Origin: Acidovorax soli
Lineage (GTDB): Bacteria > Pseudomonadota > Gammaproteobacteria > Burkholderiales > Burkholderiaceae_C
Direction of reading: 5' to 3'
DNA: 64,000 nt
Assembly (NCBI RefSeq): GCF_014207955.1
Contig: NZ_JACHLK010000010.1
Span: forward strand, 170,163 to 234,162
The notes beneath the pieces were generated by a model. The model was given only the letters and a program-made list of their open reading frames with translations, searched no databases and was not told where the DNA came from. Both the position numbers and the translations under genes were made by a program. The stretch's first letter is position 1; each line of letters starts with the position of its first letter. Shown piece after piece: positions 24,972 to 33,682 of this stretch.

Positions 24972-25761
24972 TGTCAAAGCCTGCCGCGGCAAAGCTGCCG
25001 CCCTGGAAATGCTCGGCCACGGGGTCGCCCGACTGCACGCCTTCGAGCGCGGCGGTGTGCGGATCGGCCGAATGCACGGGGCGGTAGCCCAGCGCCCGGG
25101 CGCGCCCGTCGTCCCACCACGAGCGGCTGTTGGCCGAGGCACCGTAGACGATCTCGTGCGTGTAGTCGGCCGTGAGGCCTACCTGCACCAGCTGCGCCAG
25201 GTCCTGCGGGTGGATCCAGTGGCTCAGGGCGCGCGCGTCGGCGGGTGCGGTGCTGCAGTGGCCGATGCGCAGGCCGAAGCCGCGCACCCCGTGCTTGATG
25301 GCGTACATGGCGGCCAGCGCCTCCATGAAGACCTTGCTGACGCCGTAGCGGCTGTCGGGCAGCGGTGGCGCCGTGCCATCGATGGTCTGGCTGCGCGGGT
25401 ACAGGCCCACGGCATGGTTGGAGCTGGCATAGACGATGCGCTGCACGCCGGCCGCGTGGGCCGCCTCCCAGAGGTTGATCACGCCCACGACATTGGCAGG
25501 CAGCAGCGTGTCCCAGCCCGCCTCGCGCGGGTAGCCCGCGAAGTGCACGACGGCATCGCAGCCCTGCAGGGCCTGCGCCAGCGCCTCGCGGTCCGCCAGG
25601 TCCAAGGGGTGCACCGTCTCGCGTGGGTCTTCGGCCTGCAGCGGGGCCATGTCCAGCAGGCGCAGTTCGCTGCACCCGGGCAGCAGCCAGGGCCGCAGGG
25701 CGCGGCCGATGCGACCGGCGGCCCCGGTCAGGGCGATGGTGCGGGGTGGCGCATCAGTCAT
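24949..25761 (-). CDS. udh: Uronate dehydrogenase (NAD-dependent epimerase/SDR family)
   Basis: A 270-residue extended short-chain dehydrogenase. The NAD-binding GAAGRIG lies at residues 13-19 and the catalytic Tyr139/Lys143 pair in SRYGVSKVF. The segment YASSNHAVGLYPR (111-123) is the motif that distinguishes uronate dehydrogenases, which oxidise galacturonate or glucuronate to the aldaro-lactone. The start overlaps the stop of the RraA-like gene by eight bases. Placement beside a lactonase, an enolase-type dehydratase and a semialdehyde dehydrogenase strengthens the assignment. Another NAD-dependent sugar epimerase cannot be fully excluded. Confidence 0.82.
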   Translation of the reverse strand: MTDAPPRTIALTGAAGRIGRALRPWLLPGCSELRLLDMAPLQAEDPRETVHPLDLADREALAQALQGCDAVVHFAGYPREAGWDTLLPANVVGVINLWEAAHAAGVQRIVYASSNHAVGLYPRSQTIDGTAPPLPDSRYGVSKVFMEALAAMYAIKHGVRGFGLRIGHCSTAPADARALSHWIHPQDLAQLVQVGLTADYTHEIVYGASANSRSWWDDGRARALGYRPVHSADPHTAALEGVQSGDPVAEHFQGGSFAAAGFDNARAPFL

Positions 25762-26494
25762 GGGCGAGGGGCCAGCGGTCGGCGTGCGCAGCCTTCCATG
25801 CTTCGTAGGCCTGGCGGCGCTCGGGGTCGATGAGCGGGTAGGTGCCGATCAGGCTGTCGCCGGCGCCAATGCGCTCCTCCACCCAGATCTCGTAGATGGT
25901 CTGCACATAGGCCTCGCGCGCCACGGCGTCCGCGATGCGGCGCGGGATGCACACCACGCCCTCGGCATCGCCCACCAGCACGTCGCCCGGGTAGACCGAG
26001 ACACCGCCGCAGGCGATGGGCAGGCCGATGTCGATGGCGTGGTGGCGGATCAGGTTGGTGGGTGCCGAGGGGCGCTGGTGGAAGGCCGGGAAGGGCATGG
26101 CGGCGATTTCCGGCGAATCGCGAAAACCGCCATCGGTTACCACGCCGGCCACGCCGCGGCGCATCAGCCGGGTGACCAGGATGTTGCCCGAGGACGCGGC
26201 CGTGGCATCGCCGCGGCTGTCCATCACCAGCACATGGCCGGCGGGGCAGGTCTCCACCGCCACGCGTTGCGGGTGCGCCGGGTCGTCGAAGGCATCGAGG
26301 CCATCGAGGTCCTCGCGCGCCGGGATGTAGCGCAGCGTGAACGCCAGCCCCACCATGCGGGCCGTGGCCGGGTTCACGGGCCGCACCTCCTGCAGGAAGA
26401 CATTGCGAAAGCCGCGCTTGAACAGCACGGTGGTCAGGGTGGCGGTGGATACCAGCTCCAGGCGGGGCAGGGTGTGGGTGTGCAGTGGTGTCAT
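25754..26494 (-). CDS. RraA-like protein, candidate keto-acid aldolase
   Basis: A 246-residue protein of the RraA/HMG-aldolase family. The conserved segments GHVLVMDSRGDATAASSGNI, GVVTDGGFRDSPEIAAM and GDVLVGDAEGVVCIP are present. Although often annotated as RNase E inhibitors, many members are class II aldolases that cleave 4-hydroxy-4-methyl-2-oxoglutarate or similar 2-keto acids to pyruvate. Here it lies between an enolase-type dehydratase and uronate dehydrogenase with overlapping start and stop codons. A role in cleaving the keto-deoxy-aldarate produced by the dehydratase is therefore more likely than RNA-related regulation. The length and N-terminus fit the aldolase-like branch. Confidence 0.85.
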   Translation of the reverse strand: MTPLHTHTLPRLELVSTATLTTVLFKRGFRNVFLQEVRPVNPATARMVGLAFTLRYIPAREDLDGLDAFDDPAHPQRVAVETCPAGHVLVMDSRGDATAASSGNILVTRLMRRGVAGVVTDGGFRDSPEIAAMPFPAFHQRPSAPTNLIRHHAIDIGLPIACGGVSVYPGDVLVGDAEGVVCIPRRIADAVAREAYVQTIYEIWVEERIGAGDSLIGTYPLIDPERRQAYEAWKAAHADRWPLAHD

Positions 26495-27690
26495 GGGTTT
26501 TCCAGGTCTCGTCCGATGCGTGCCCGGGGGCGACGCGCTTGCAGGTAAACAGATTCGTGGTCGGTGCCGGCATTCCAGCCGCCCGTGGCCAGGCCGACAT
26601 TGCGCTGGCTGGGGTGCGCGGCGATGAAGTCCTCGCGCAGCCGCAGATCCAGGCCCGGCCCGCTGCCGGCCGAAAGAAAGCCGGGTTCCACGCGCAGGCC
26701 GCTGTCCATCACCTGGGTGCGACCCTCCCAGTCCGGGTCCATGCGTTCGAGCACCAGCGCATTGGGGATGGCGCTGAGCAGGTGCACCATGCCGACCTCG
26801 GCCACCGGCCCGAGCGAGCCCGAGTGGGGCGCCACGGTGACCGACAGGGCCTCGGCCATGCCGGCGAGCTTTCGGATCTGGGTGATGCCGCCAAAGCGCC
26901 CGCCGTCGGGCTGCACCACGTCGAGCAGGCCCTCGGCCAGGAAGGGCTGCATGTCCTGCAGCGTGGCCAGGCGCTCGCCGCCGGCCAGCGGCAGCGCCAC
27001 CTTGTCGCGCACCAGGCGCCAGCCGCGCAGGTCGTCGGGCGCAACGGGCTCCTCCAGGAACAGCAGTTTCAATGGCTCCAGCTCGCGGCCGATGGCCACC
27101 GCGTCCGCAGGCGCCAGCCATGGCGGCCCGTGCAGGTCGCACATCAGGTCGATGTCGGGGCCGATGGCGGCGCGCACCGCATGGGCGCGCTCCACCACCT
27201 TGGCGATGCCGCCCACCTTGATGCCCTGTGCGCCTGCCTGCACGGCTGCGAGCGCAGCCTCGGGCGTGGCCGCATGCACGTAGAACGGCACCTTGCTGCG
27301 CGTGGCACCGCCCAGCAGCTCGTACAGCGGCACGCCCAGGGCCTGGGCCTTGAGGTCCCACAGCGCCATGTCGATGGCGTTGATGGCGCCCATGCCCACC
27401 ACGCCGGTCTGGCCATGGCCCATGCAGGCCACGCGCATGCGCTGCCACAGGCGTTCGGTGGCGCGCGCGTCCTCGCCCACCAGCAGGGGGGCCAGGTCCT
27501 GCACGGCCGCAGCCACGGCCCGGGGCCAGCCCGAGCCTTCGCCCGTGCCCACCAGACCGTTGTCGGCCCGCACGGTGACGAACAGCCAGTTGCGCGAGGT
27601 GGCCAACGCCGACTTGCCCGTGCCCGTCCACCCCGTCTGCGGCGGGGCGCCCGCCTGCATCAGGTGGCAGCGTATTTCCTGGATCTTCAT
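26491..27690 (-). CDS. Enolase-superfamily sugar-acid dehydratase (mandelate racemase/MLE type)
   Basis: A 399-residue enzyme with the capping domain at about 1-125 and a TIM barrel after it. Metal ligands appear as Asp185 (LMCDLHGPP), a Glu in FLEEPVAPDD (213/214) and Glu239 (GGERLAT). Lys158 (GIKVGG) and His289 (APHSGS) are candidate catalytic bases, as in galactonate, glucarate or galactarate dehydratases. The context with uronate dehydrogenase and lactonase points to an aldarate substrate (galactarate or glucarate) and a 5-keto-4-deoxy product. The exact sugar cannot be deduced. It overlaps the RraA-like gene by four bases. Confidence 0.87.
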   Translation of the reverse strand: MKIQEIRCHLMQAGAPPQTGWTGTGKSALATSRNWLFVTVRADNGLVGTGEGSGWPRAVAAAVQDLAPLLVGEDARATERLWQRMRVACMGHGQTGVVGMGAINAIDMALWDLKAQALGVPLYELLGGATRSKVPFYVHAATPEAALAAVQAGAQGIKVGGIAKVVERAHAVRAAIGPDIDLMCDLHGPPWLAPADAVAIGRELEPLKLLFLEEPVAPDDLRGWRLVRDKVALPLAGGERLATLQDMQPFLAEGLLDVVQPDGGRFGGITQIRKLAGMAEALSVTVAPHSGSLGPVAEVGMVHLLSAIPNALVLERMDPDWEGRTQVMDSGLRVEPGFLSAGSGPGLDLRLREDFIAAHPSQRNVGLATGGWNAGTDHESVYLQARRPRARIGRDLENP

Positions 27691-27712
27691 GGGTTTCCTT
27701 TTCTTTTCTCGC

Positions 27713-28711
27713 TCACTCGGCCTTGATGCCGGCGTCCTTGACCACGGTCTGCCAGCGCGCGAGTTCGCGCAGGTAGAAGGCCTGGAAGTCCTCGGGCTTG
27801 CCGCTGGTCACGACCTCGGAGCCGAGCTGCGCCACGCGGGCGCGGAAGGCCTCGCTCGTCGCTGCGGCCACCACGGCATCGTGCAGGCGCTTGACCACGG
27901 GGGCGGGTGTGCCGCCCTTGACGGCAATGCCCTGCCAGCTGCGGATGTGCGTGCCGCGCGGCAGCTTCAATTCCTCGGCGCTGGGCACGTTGGGCAAGGC
28001 GGCGATGCGGTTGGCCTGCATCACCGCGACGGGCGTGGCGCGGCCCGAGTCGATGGTGGCCTTGAGCGAGCCGGACATGAGGTCGAACATCAGGTCCACC
28101 TGGCCGGCCATCAGGTCCTGGTTGGCCGGGGCGCCGCCCTTGTAGGGGATGTGCAGCATGTCGATCTTCATCTCGCGCTTGAAGAGTTCCATGGCCAGGT
28201 GCGAGGATGTGGCCACGCCGCCCGATGCCGCCTTGGCACCGCCCGGGGTGCGTTTGGCCAGGGCCACGGCGTCGGCGGGCGTCTTGATGCCGCTCTCGGT
28301 CGAGGCCACCATGAGCACCGGCACGCTGGTGATCTGCGAGACCATCTGCAGGTCCTTGGCCGGGTTGTATTTCACACCGCCGATCCAGGGGTTGGTGGCG
28401 AAGTGGATGGCCGCAAAGACCAGCGAGTGGCCGTCCGCCGGGTTGTTGAGCAGCGCCTGCGTGGCGATGTTGCCCGAGGCGCCACCCCGGTTGTCCACGA
28501 TGACGCGCTGGCCCAGGTTCTTGCCCATCTCTTCGGCCAGGGTGCGGGCCACCGTGTCGGCACTGCCGCCCGGCGCGAAGCCCAGGTACAGGGTGATGGG
28601 CTTGTCGGGGAATTTCTGCGCCTGGGCCGCGCCGGCACCGGCGAGCAGGCCCAGCGTGGCCAGGGCGGTGAGGGCCAGCCGGCGGGTGGGGCGGGGGGAT
28701 CGGGGTTGCAT
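27713..28711 (-). CDS. Bug-family tripartite tricarboxylate transporter receptor
   Basis: A 332-residue periplasmic receptor. The Arg-rich signal peptide is followed by FPDKPITLYLGFAPGGSADT, VIVDNRGGASGNIATQA and HIPYKGGAPANQDLMAGQVD, all typical of Bug proteins. It is the first structural gene of the minus-strand sugar-acid operon, 22 bp ahead of the dehydratase, and probably binds a uronate, aldarate or lactone. No TctA/TctB partner lies near, so it must share a permease encoded elsewhere. Confidence 0.88.
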   Translation of the reverse strand: MQPRSPRPTRRLALTALATLGLLAGAGAAQAQKFPDKPITLYLGFAPGGSADTVARTLAEEMGKNLGQRVIVDNRGGASGNIATQALLNNPADGHSLVFAAIHFATNPWIGGVKYNPAKDLQMVSQITSVPVLMVASTESGIKTPADAVALAKRTPGGAKAASGGVATSSHLAMELFKREMKIDMLHIPYKGGAPANQDLMAGQVDLMFDLMSGSLKATIDSGRATPVAVMQANRIAALPNVPSAEELKLPRGTHIRSWQGIAVKGGTPAPVVKRLHDAVVAAATSEAFRARVAQLGSEVVTSGKPEDFQAFYLRELARWQTVVKDAGIKAE

Positions 28712-28805
28712 GGTGGTGTCTCCTTCGGGTTTTTTGGGCGTAGGCAATCCCGCTCCCTGTCTGGCAGGGAGTGCAGCATTGCAGTTCTGGGGAAAAAAGG
28801 GGGCG

Positions 28806-29456
28806 CTACGGGGCGGGCAGCATGGCCAGCAGGTCCTTGCGCGACATCTCGGCGTGTTCGAACGCGATCGCGGCAGCAGCCTTGCCATCGTTGGCGCGCA
28901 GCGCATCGATCATCTGCGCGTGCTGCACCGTGACCATCTCCAGCCGCTCGCTGCCATAGCCCTTGCTGCGCCGCACGGCATCGACCAGGGCTGAGCGGCC
29001 TTCGAGCATCTCCACCGCCATGCGGTTGCCCGAGATGCCGTCCATGTAGCGGTGGAAATCGCGGTTGGCGATCACGCAGGCGGGGATGTCGGCGCGCTCG
29101 GCCGCGCTGCGGCGCATGTCCTCCAGTTCCACCAGCCGGTCGATGTCGGCGGGCTTGGCGGCCGTGGCCGCGTCGGCCGCCAGCATGGACTGGATGGCGC
29201 CCCGGATCTTGTAGAGCTGGTTGATGTAGAGCGCATCCACCGTGGGGATCACGGCGCCGCGGTTCATGCGCATGGCCACCACGCCTTCGCCCTGCAGCTG
29301 CAGCAGCGCTTCGCGCACCGGGTTCTGGCTCACCTGGTAGTGCTTTGCCAGCTCCGTCAGCGTGATGTGGGCCCCGAGGGCCCAGACGCCTTCGACGATG
29401 TCATTGCGCAACTGGTCGCGCAAACGAATGTAGGTGGGGGTGTTGAGTGCGTCCAT
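28806..29456 (-). CDS. GntR-family regulator (FCD subfamily)
   Basis: A 216-residue regulator with an N-terminal winged helix-turn-helix (ITLTELAKHYQVSQNPVREA, about residues 31-50) and a helical FCD ligand-binding domain with metal-site histidines (RDFHRYMD, TVQHAQMID, FEHAEMS). FCD regulators commonly sense sugar acids and repress the genes for their breakdown. It heads the minus-strand operon and is divergent from the porin. A perfect 14-bp palindrome lies in the shared promoter region and is its likely operator. Confidence 0.9.
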   Translation of the reverse strand: MDALNTPTYIRLRDQLRNDIVEGVWALGAHITLTELAKHYQVSQNPVREALLQLQGEGVVAMRMNRGAVIPTVDALYINQLYKIRGAIQSMLAADAATAAKPADIDRLVELEDMRRSAAERADIPACVIANRDFHRYMDGISGNRMAVEMLEGRSALVDAVRRSKGYGSERLEMVTVQHAQMIDALRANDGKAAAAIAFEHAEMSRKDLLAMLPAP

Positions 29457-29480
29457 GTTGCCAGTATATACTCCATTTCA

Positions 29481-29494
29481 GATTTTATAAAATC
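29481..29494. promoter_or_regulatory. Palindromic operator candidate between gntR and porin
   Basis: GATTTTATAAAATC is a perfect 14-bp palindrome centred 30 bp upstream of the gntR start and about 70 bp before the porin start. A second, nested pair (AGATTTT at 29480-29486 with AAAATCT at 29496-29502) overlaps it. It stands out as AT-rich in a GC-rich genome and lies where a divergent repressor would bind. Confidence 0.55.
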
Positions 29495-29557
29495 CAAAAT
29501 CTACAATCCAGAACATGGGGCATGCAGCCCCGTTCACAACCCGAGGAGACTTGAGAC

Positions 29558-30541
29558 ATGAAGAAGAACCTTGTGCGCCACTGCGCCCTGGCCTGTGCGG
29601 CCGCCGCCTGCCTGCCCGCGCTGGCCCAGTCGTCCGTGACCATCTATGGCCGCGTGGACCTGGGCGTGTTCCACCAGAACGGCGGCACCACCCCGACCAA
29701 TGGCGGCATCAGCCCCGCCGGCCCGGCCGCCAACATGTGGCAGGTGCGCCAGGGCTCGGCCGGGCGCATCGGCTTTCGCGGCGTGGAGGACCTGGGCGGC
29801 GGCCTGGAGGCGGGCTTCCAGATGGAGCACCGCTTCGATGCCGACACCGGCCTGGCCCACAACCCCTTCTGGGAGGCGCGCTCCTATGTGTATGCAGGCG
29901 CGCCCAAGGCCTGGGGCACGGTGTATGCGGGGCGCGAGTACATCCCCGCGTTCTGGGTGGCGCTCAAGGCCGACCCCTGGGGCTTCGACACGGTGGCCAC
30001 ACCGGGGCCGCGCCACCTGCTGGCCAACTATGGCGTGCCCGTGAGCGGCATCCGCAGCGACAACACCATCGGCCTGCGCAGCGCCACCTGGGGTGGCTTT
30101 TCGACCAATGTCGCCTGGAGCGCGGGCGAGGGCACGCGCTCGAACAGCGCGGGCGCGAACATCGAGTACACCTCGGGCCCGTTCTATGCGGGCGCGGCCT
30201 ATGACAGCACCACGGCCCAGCAGAAGATGTGGATGGCCGCCGCCTCCTACGACTTCGGCGTGGTGCGCCCGGCCCTGCTGTACGCGCGCTCCAAGGTGAA
30301 CAACGTGGACAGCAGCAATGTCTCGCTCACGGCACGCGTGCCCGTGTCCACCCACCTGGTCAAGTTGGCGGTCTCGCGCCTGGACCCCGAAGGGCCGGGC
30401 AATGCCAACACCAAGCTGTCGGTGGGCTATGAGCATTTCCTGAGCAAGCGCACCTCCATCCTGGCCAACATCGGCAGCGCCAAGCAGGACAAGCTCACGC
30501 GCACCACGCTGTTCGACCTGAGCCTCAAGCACAACTTCTGA
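29558..30541 (+). CDS. Outer-membrane porin (Gram-negative porin family)
   Basis: A 327-residue trimeric-type porin of the Burkholderiales OmpC-like family. The signal peptide (MKKNLVRHCALACAAAACLP) ends in ALAQ, then SSVTIYGRVDLGV starts the first strand, GFRGVEDLGGGLEAGFQMEH is the family signature and the chain ends in LKHNF with the terminal Phe needed for assembly. It lies divergent from the GntR regulator and ahead of the semialdehyde dehydrogenase and glycoside hydrolase, so it probably admits sugar acids or oligosaccharides. An AGGAG site precedes the ATG. Confidence 0.92.
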   Translation: MKKNLVRHCALACAAAACLPALAQSSVTIYGRVDLGVFHQNGGTTPTNGGISPAGPAANMWQVRQGSAGRIGFRGVEDLGGGLEAGFQMEHRFDADTGLAHNPFWEARSYVYAGAPKAWGTVYAGREYIPAFWVALKADPWGFDTVATPGPRHLLANYGVPVSGIRSDNTIGLRSATWGGFSTNVAWSAGEGTRSNSAGANIEYTSGPFYAGAAYDSTTAQQKMWMAAASYDFGVVRPALLYARSKVNNVDSSNVSLTARVPVSTHLVKLAVSRLDPEGPGNANTKLSVGYEHFLSKRTSILANIGSAKQDKLTRTTLFDLSLKHNF

Positions 30542-30620
30542 CGCAGGGCCTGCGTCCCCTACTTCCGCTTCCTTGCCGGTGTGCGTTGCGCGCACCGGCA
30601 GGCTTCACTTCGCCCATTCC

Positions 30621-32039
30621 ATGACCAGCGCATCCCCTTCCCTGTTCGATACCGCCGCGGACGCGGCCCGTGAGGCACCCTTCTGGGCGGCCAGCGATCC
30701 AGCCACCCGGGCCGGGCTCCTGCAGGCCCTGGCCCGGGTGCTGGAGCAGCACCGCGACCCCCTGGTGGCGCTGGCCCACGGGGAAACCCACCTGGGGTCC
30801 GTGCGCCTGCAGGGCGAGCTGGACCGCACCTGCTTTCAGCTGCGTGCCTTCGCCGACTTCGTCCTTGCGGGCAGCCTGCATGCGGTGGAGCACGATGCCG
30901 CGGTCGACGGCCCGCCGCCGCGCGGCCGGCCCGGCATGCACCGGGTGCGCGTGCCCCTGGGGCCGGTCGCCATGTTCGCGGCCAGCAATTTCCCGTTCGC
31001 GTTTTCGGTGCTGGGGGGCGACACGGCGTCGGCCCTGGCCGCCGGCTGCCCGGTGGTGGTGCGTGCCCACCCGGCACACCTGCAGCTGTCGCGCGCCGTG
31101 TTCCACCTGGTGCAGCGGGTGCTGCACGAGCAGCATCTGCCCAGCGGCCTGGTGGGGCTGGTGGATGGGGCTTCGGTGGAGCACGGCGCGGCGCTGGTGC
31201 AGCACCCTGCGATCCAGGCGGTGGCCTTCACGGGCTCGTTGCGTGGCGGGCTGGCGCTGCAGGCGCTCGCGGCGCAGCGCGCCGTGCCCATTCCCTTCTT
31301 TGGCGAGCTGGGTTCGGTGAATCCGCTGGTGGTCCTGCCGGCTGCCTTCTCGGCCCAGGCGCCCGAGGCCCTGGCGGCCCAGTTGGCGGCCTCGGTCACC
31401 CTGGGCATGGGCCAGTTCTGCACGCGGCCCGGCGTGGTGGTGCTGGTGGGCTGCGAGGCGTCGCGCCGCTTCCTCGCCGCGCTGGCGCTGCACCTGGCCG
31501 AGGCGCCGGCGCACCCGATGCTGACGCCGGCCATCGCGGATGCCTACCTGTCCGGAGCGCAGGCCTTGCGCAGCACTGCGGGCGTGGGGGTGCTGCTTGA
31601 ACCATCGCTCGAGCGCATGGGTGCGCTGCTGGCCACCGTGCCGGCGGCGGACTTCATGGCCCGCGAGGAGCTGCGCCACGAGATCTTCGGGCCCGCGGTG
31701 CTGGCCGCGCTGTGCGAGGACGAGCAGGCCCTGGTGCCCGTACTGCAGTCCATGGCCGGCACGCTGGTGGCCACGCTCTGGGGCGCCGAAGCAGATGCGC
31801 CGCTGGCCCGCCAACTGGTCGCAACGGCCACGGCGCGCGCCGGGCGGGTGCTGTTCGGCGGCGTGCCCACGGGCGTTGCGGTCACGCGCGCCCAGCAGCA
31901 CGGCGGGCCCTGGCCTTCGTCCACCCAGCCGGCATCCACCTCGGTCGGGCTGCATGCCTGCGAGCGCTTTCTGCGGCCCGTGGTCTACCAGGGCGCGCCT
32001 GGGTGGCTGCTGTCCGGCTTCCCATCGGAAAGGAGTTGA
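30621..32039 (+). CDS. Aldehyde dehydrogenase, 2-oxoglutarate semialdehyde dehydrogenase type
   Basis: A 472-residue NAD(P)-dependent aldehyde dehydrogenase. The catalytic residues are in place: Asn123 (AASNFPF), Glu229 (FFGELGSVNP) and Cys267 (GQFCTRPG). FGELGSVNP and GQFCTRPG are characteristic of alpha-ketoglutaric semialdehyde dehydrogenases, which form the last step of oxidative pentose and uronate pathways, giving 2-oxoglutarate. It follows the porin by 80 bp, divergent from the other pathway genes. The dehydratase that normally supplies its substrate (KdgD) is not in the window. Confidence 0.85.
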   Translation: MTSASPSLFDTAADAAREAPFWAASDPATRAGLLQALARVLEQHRDPLVALAHGETHLGSVRLQGELDRTCFQLRAFADFVLAGSLHAVEHDAAVDGPPPRGRPGMHRVRVPLGPVAMFAASNFPFAFSVLGGDTASALAAGCPVVVRAHPAHLQLSRAVFHLVQRVLHEQHLPSGLVGLVDGASVEHGAALVQHPAIQAVAFTGSLRGGLALQALAAQRAVPIPFFGELGSVNPLVVLPAAFSAQAPEALAAQLAASVTLGMGQFCTRPGVVVLVGCEASRRFLAALALHLAEAPAHPMLTPAIADAYLSGAQALRSTAGVGVLLEPSLERMGALLATVPAADFMAREELRHEIFGPAVLAALCEDEQALVPVLQSMAGTLVATLWGAEADAPLARQLVATATARAGRVLFGGVPTGVAVTRAQQHGGPWPSSTQPASTSVGLHACERFLRPVVYQGAPGWLLSGFPSERS

Positions 32040-32122
32040 CGCACCCCAGAGCACCTTCCAACACCAGCCATGGCTTCGCACCACCGCGGGCCGACCCAAG
32101 AACGAGATACAGGAGACAAACA

Positions 32123-33682
32123 ATGAATTGGAATCTGAAAACCGCCGCCCAGGCACTCGCCCTCGCGGCCTGCGCCAGCACCGCCTTTGCCCAGCCCGGG
32201 CCCGGCTTCGGCCTCATCGGCGAGGTCAAGCCGCGCAGCACGGCCGACATGGTGGCCGCCGGCATCACCAGCCCTTTCGGCATCGGCGGCGAGACCACCG
32301 ACCGGGGCTACAGCACTTTCGAGAACTGGCGCGACTACCTGGGCCCGCTGGGCGCCTCCAAGGTGCGCATCCAGTCGGGCTGGCACTTCATCGAGCCGGT
32401 GATCACCAGCCCCGCCACCTACGACTTCAGCAAGCTCGACACCATCGTCAACGGCGTGCGCGCGCAGGGCGTCAAGCCCTTCGTGTTCCTGGGCTATGGC
32501 AACGAGCAGGCGGGCTGCACCAACTGCGGCACCAAGGGCCTGGGCGGGGTGCTGCCCACGGGCACCGGGCGGCAGAAATGGCTGGACTTCGTGCGCGCCA
32601 CCGTCACGCGCTACAACCAGCCCACGGTCAAAGTCACCGACTGGGAGATCTGGAACGAGCCCGACGGCCATGTGCCCGCGGCCGACTATGCCCAGCTGGC
32701 GGTGCAGACCGCGCAGTTGATCAAGAGCATCCAGCCGGGCGCCAAGATCACCATCGGCTCCTTCACCAGCGGCGTGCTGGGCGGCGCCACCTCCGACGGC
32801 TACCTGTATGCGAAGTCGGTGGTCGATTACTTTGCCGACAACAAGGGCGCGACGGTGCCCAGTGCCGATGTCTCGGTGGGCTTCCACCCCTACTGGGCCC
32901 TGCCGGACTACGACTCCTACCCCACGCAGGTCGCCAAGTTCGATGCGTTGCGCACCCTGGTCGAAGGCCGGGGCTTCAAGCTGCGCCAGGGCGAGAACGG
33001 CGCGCCCTCCACCGCGTGCCAGTATTTCGCGCTGTGCGACACCGCCGCCCCGTTCGACGAGACGAACCAGGCCAAGTACATGCTGCGCCGCATGCTCGGC
33101 GACTTCTGGCGCGGCATGGAGACCAACATCTTCACCATCGTGGACCTGCACTACGACTCGACCAAGAACACCAAGGGGCTGCTGCGCACGGGCACCTGGC
33201 AGTACAACCCCAACCCGGCCTCGGGCCCGAAGAACGGCGACCAGACCGTGCAGGCGCGCAAGATCGCCTATGGCTCCTACCAGAACGTCACGGCCATCTT
33301 CGACAACCGCCTGCAGCGCATCGCCAACCACGGCTGCACGGCCCCGTACGGCCACACCGTGCATGCGTACTCGCGCAACGATGCGGGCGTGGTGCGCAAC
33401 ATGCTGGTGGTGTGGAAGAAGACCACCGAACTGCCGACGGCGACGGCGGGCACCACGCCCATCACCATCAACTGCTCGGGCTTTCACTTTGCGCGCTATG
33501 CGCAGAGCAGCACGCTGCGCCCGCGCTTTGCCGACCTGCTTGACGGCAGCGTCTACCAGTTGACGGACACCAGCGTGGTGCTGAACAACAATGCCGGGAC
33601 CAACAGTGTGCAGGTGAAGAACCTGCCCGTGGGGGACTATCCGGTGGTGATAGCCGACCAGGGCCTGGTGATCTTCCAGTAA
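32123..33682 (+). CDS. Secreted glycoside hydrolase of clan GH-A fold (GH39-like)
   Basis: A 519-residue exported protein with a signal peptide ending near AFAQP. Residues 30-390 look like a beta/alpha barrel. WEIWNEPDG (174-182) carries the likely acid/base Glu179, and RQGENGAPST (289-297) carries the likely nucleophile Glu291, the pattern of clan GH-A enzymes such as GH39. The last 120 residues form a beta-rich accessory domain. It follows the semialdehyde dehydrogenase by 83 bp, with a strong AGGAG site. The cluster suggests it releases uronic acids from a plant or bacterial glycan. The substrate is not evident and the GH family call is by motif only. Confidence 0.75.
   Translation: MNWNLKTAAQALALAACASTAFAQPGPGFGLIGEVKPRSTADMVAAGITSPFGIGGETTDRGYSTFENWRDYLGPLGASKVRIQSGWHFIEPVITSPATYDFSKLDTIVNGVRAQGVKPFVFLGYGNEQAGCTNCGTKGLGGVLPTGTGRQKWLDFVRATVTRYNQPTVKVTDWEIWNEPDGHVPAADYAQLAVQTAQLIKSIQPGAKITIGSFTSGVLGGATSDGYLYAKSVVDYFADNKGATVPSADVSVGFHPYWALPDYDSYPTQVAKFDALRTLVEGRGFKLRQGENGAPSTACQYFALCDTAAPFDETNQAKYMLRRMLGDFWRGMETNIFTIVDLHYDSTKNTKGLLRTGTWQYNPNPASGPKNGDQTVQARKIAYGSYQNVTAIFDNRLQRIANHGCTAPYGHTVHAYSRNDAGVVRNMLVVWKKTTELPTATAGTTPITINCSGFHFARYAQSSTLRPRFADLLDGSVYQLTDTSVVLNNNAGTNSVQVKNLPVGDYPVVIADQGLVIFQ

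Noticed and set aside
25754..26494. Annotation of the RraA-like protein as an RNase E inhibitor
   Set aside because: It is longer than RraA (about 160 residues) and is embedded by overlapping codons in a sugar-acid operon, so an aldolase-type role is more plausible.
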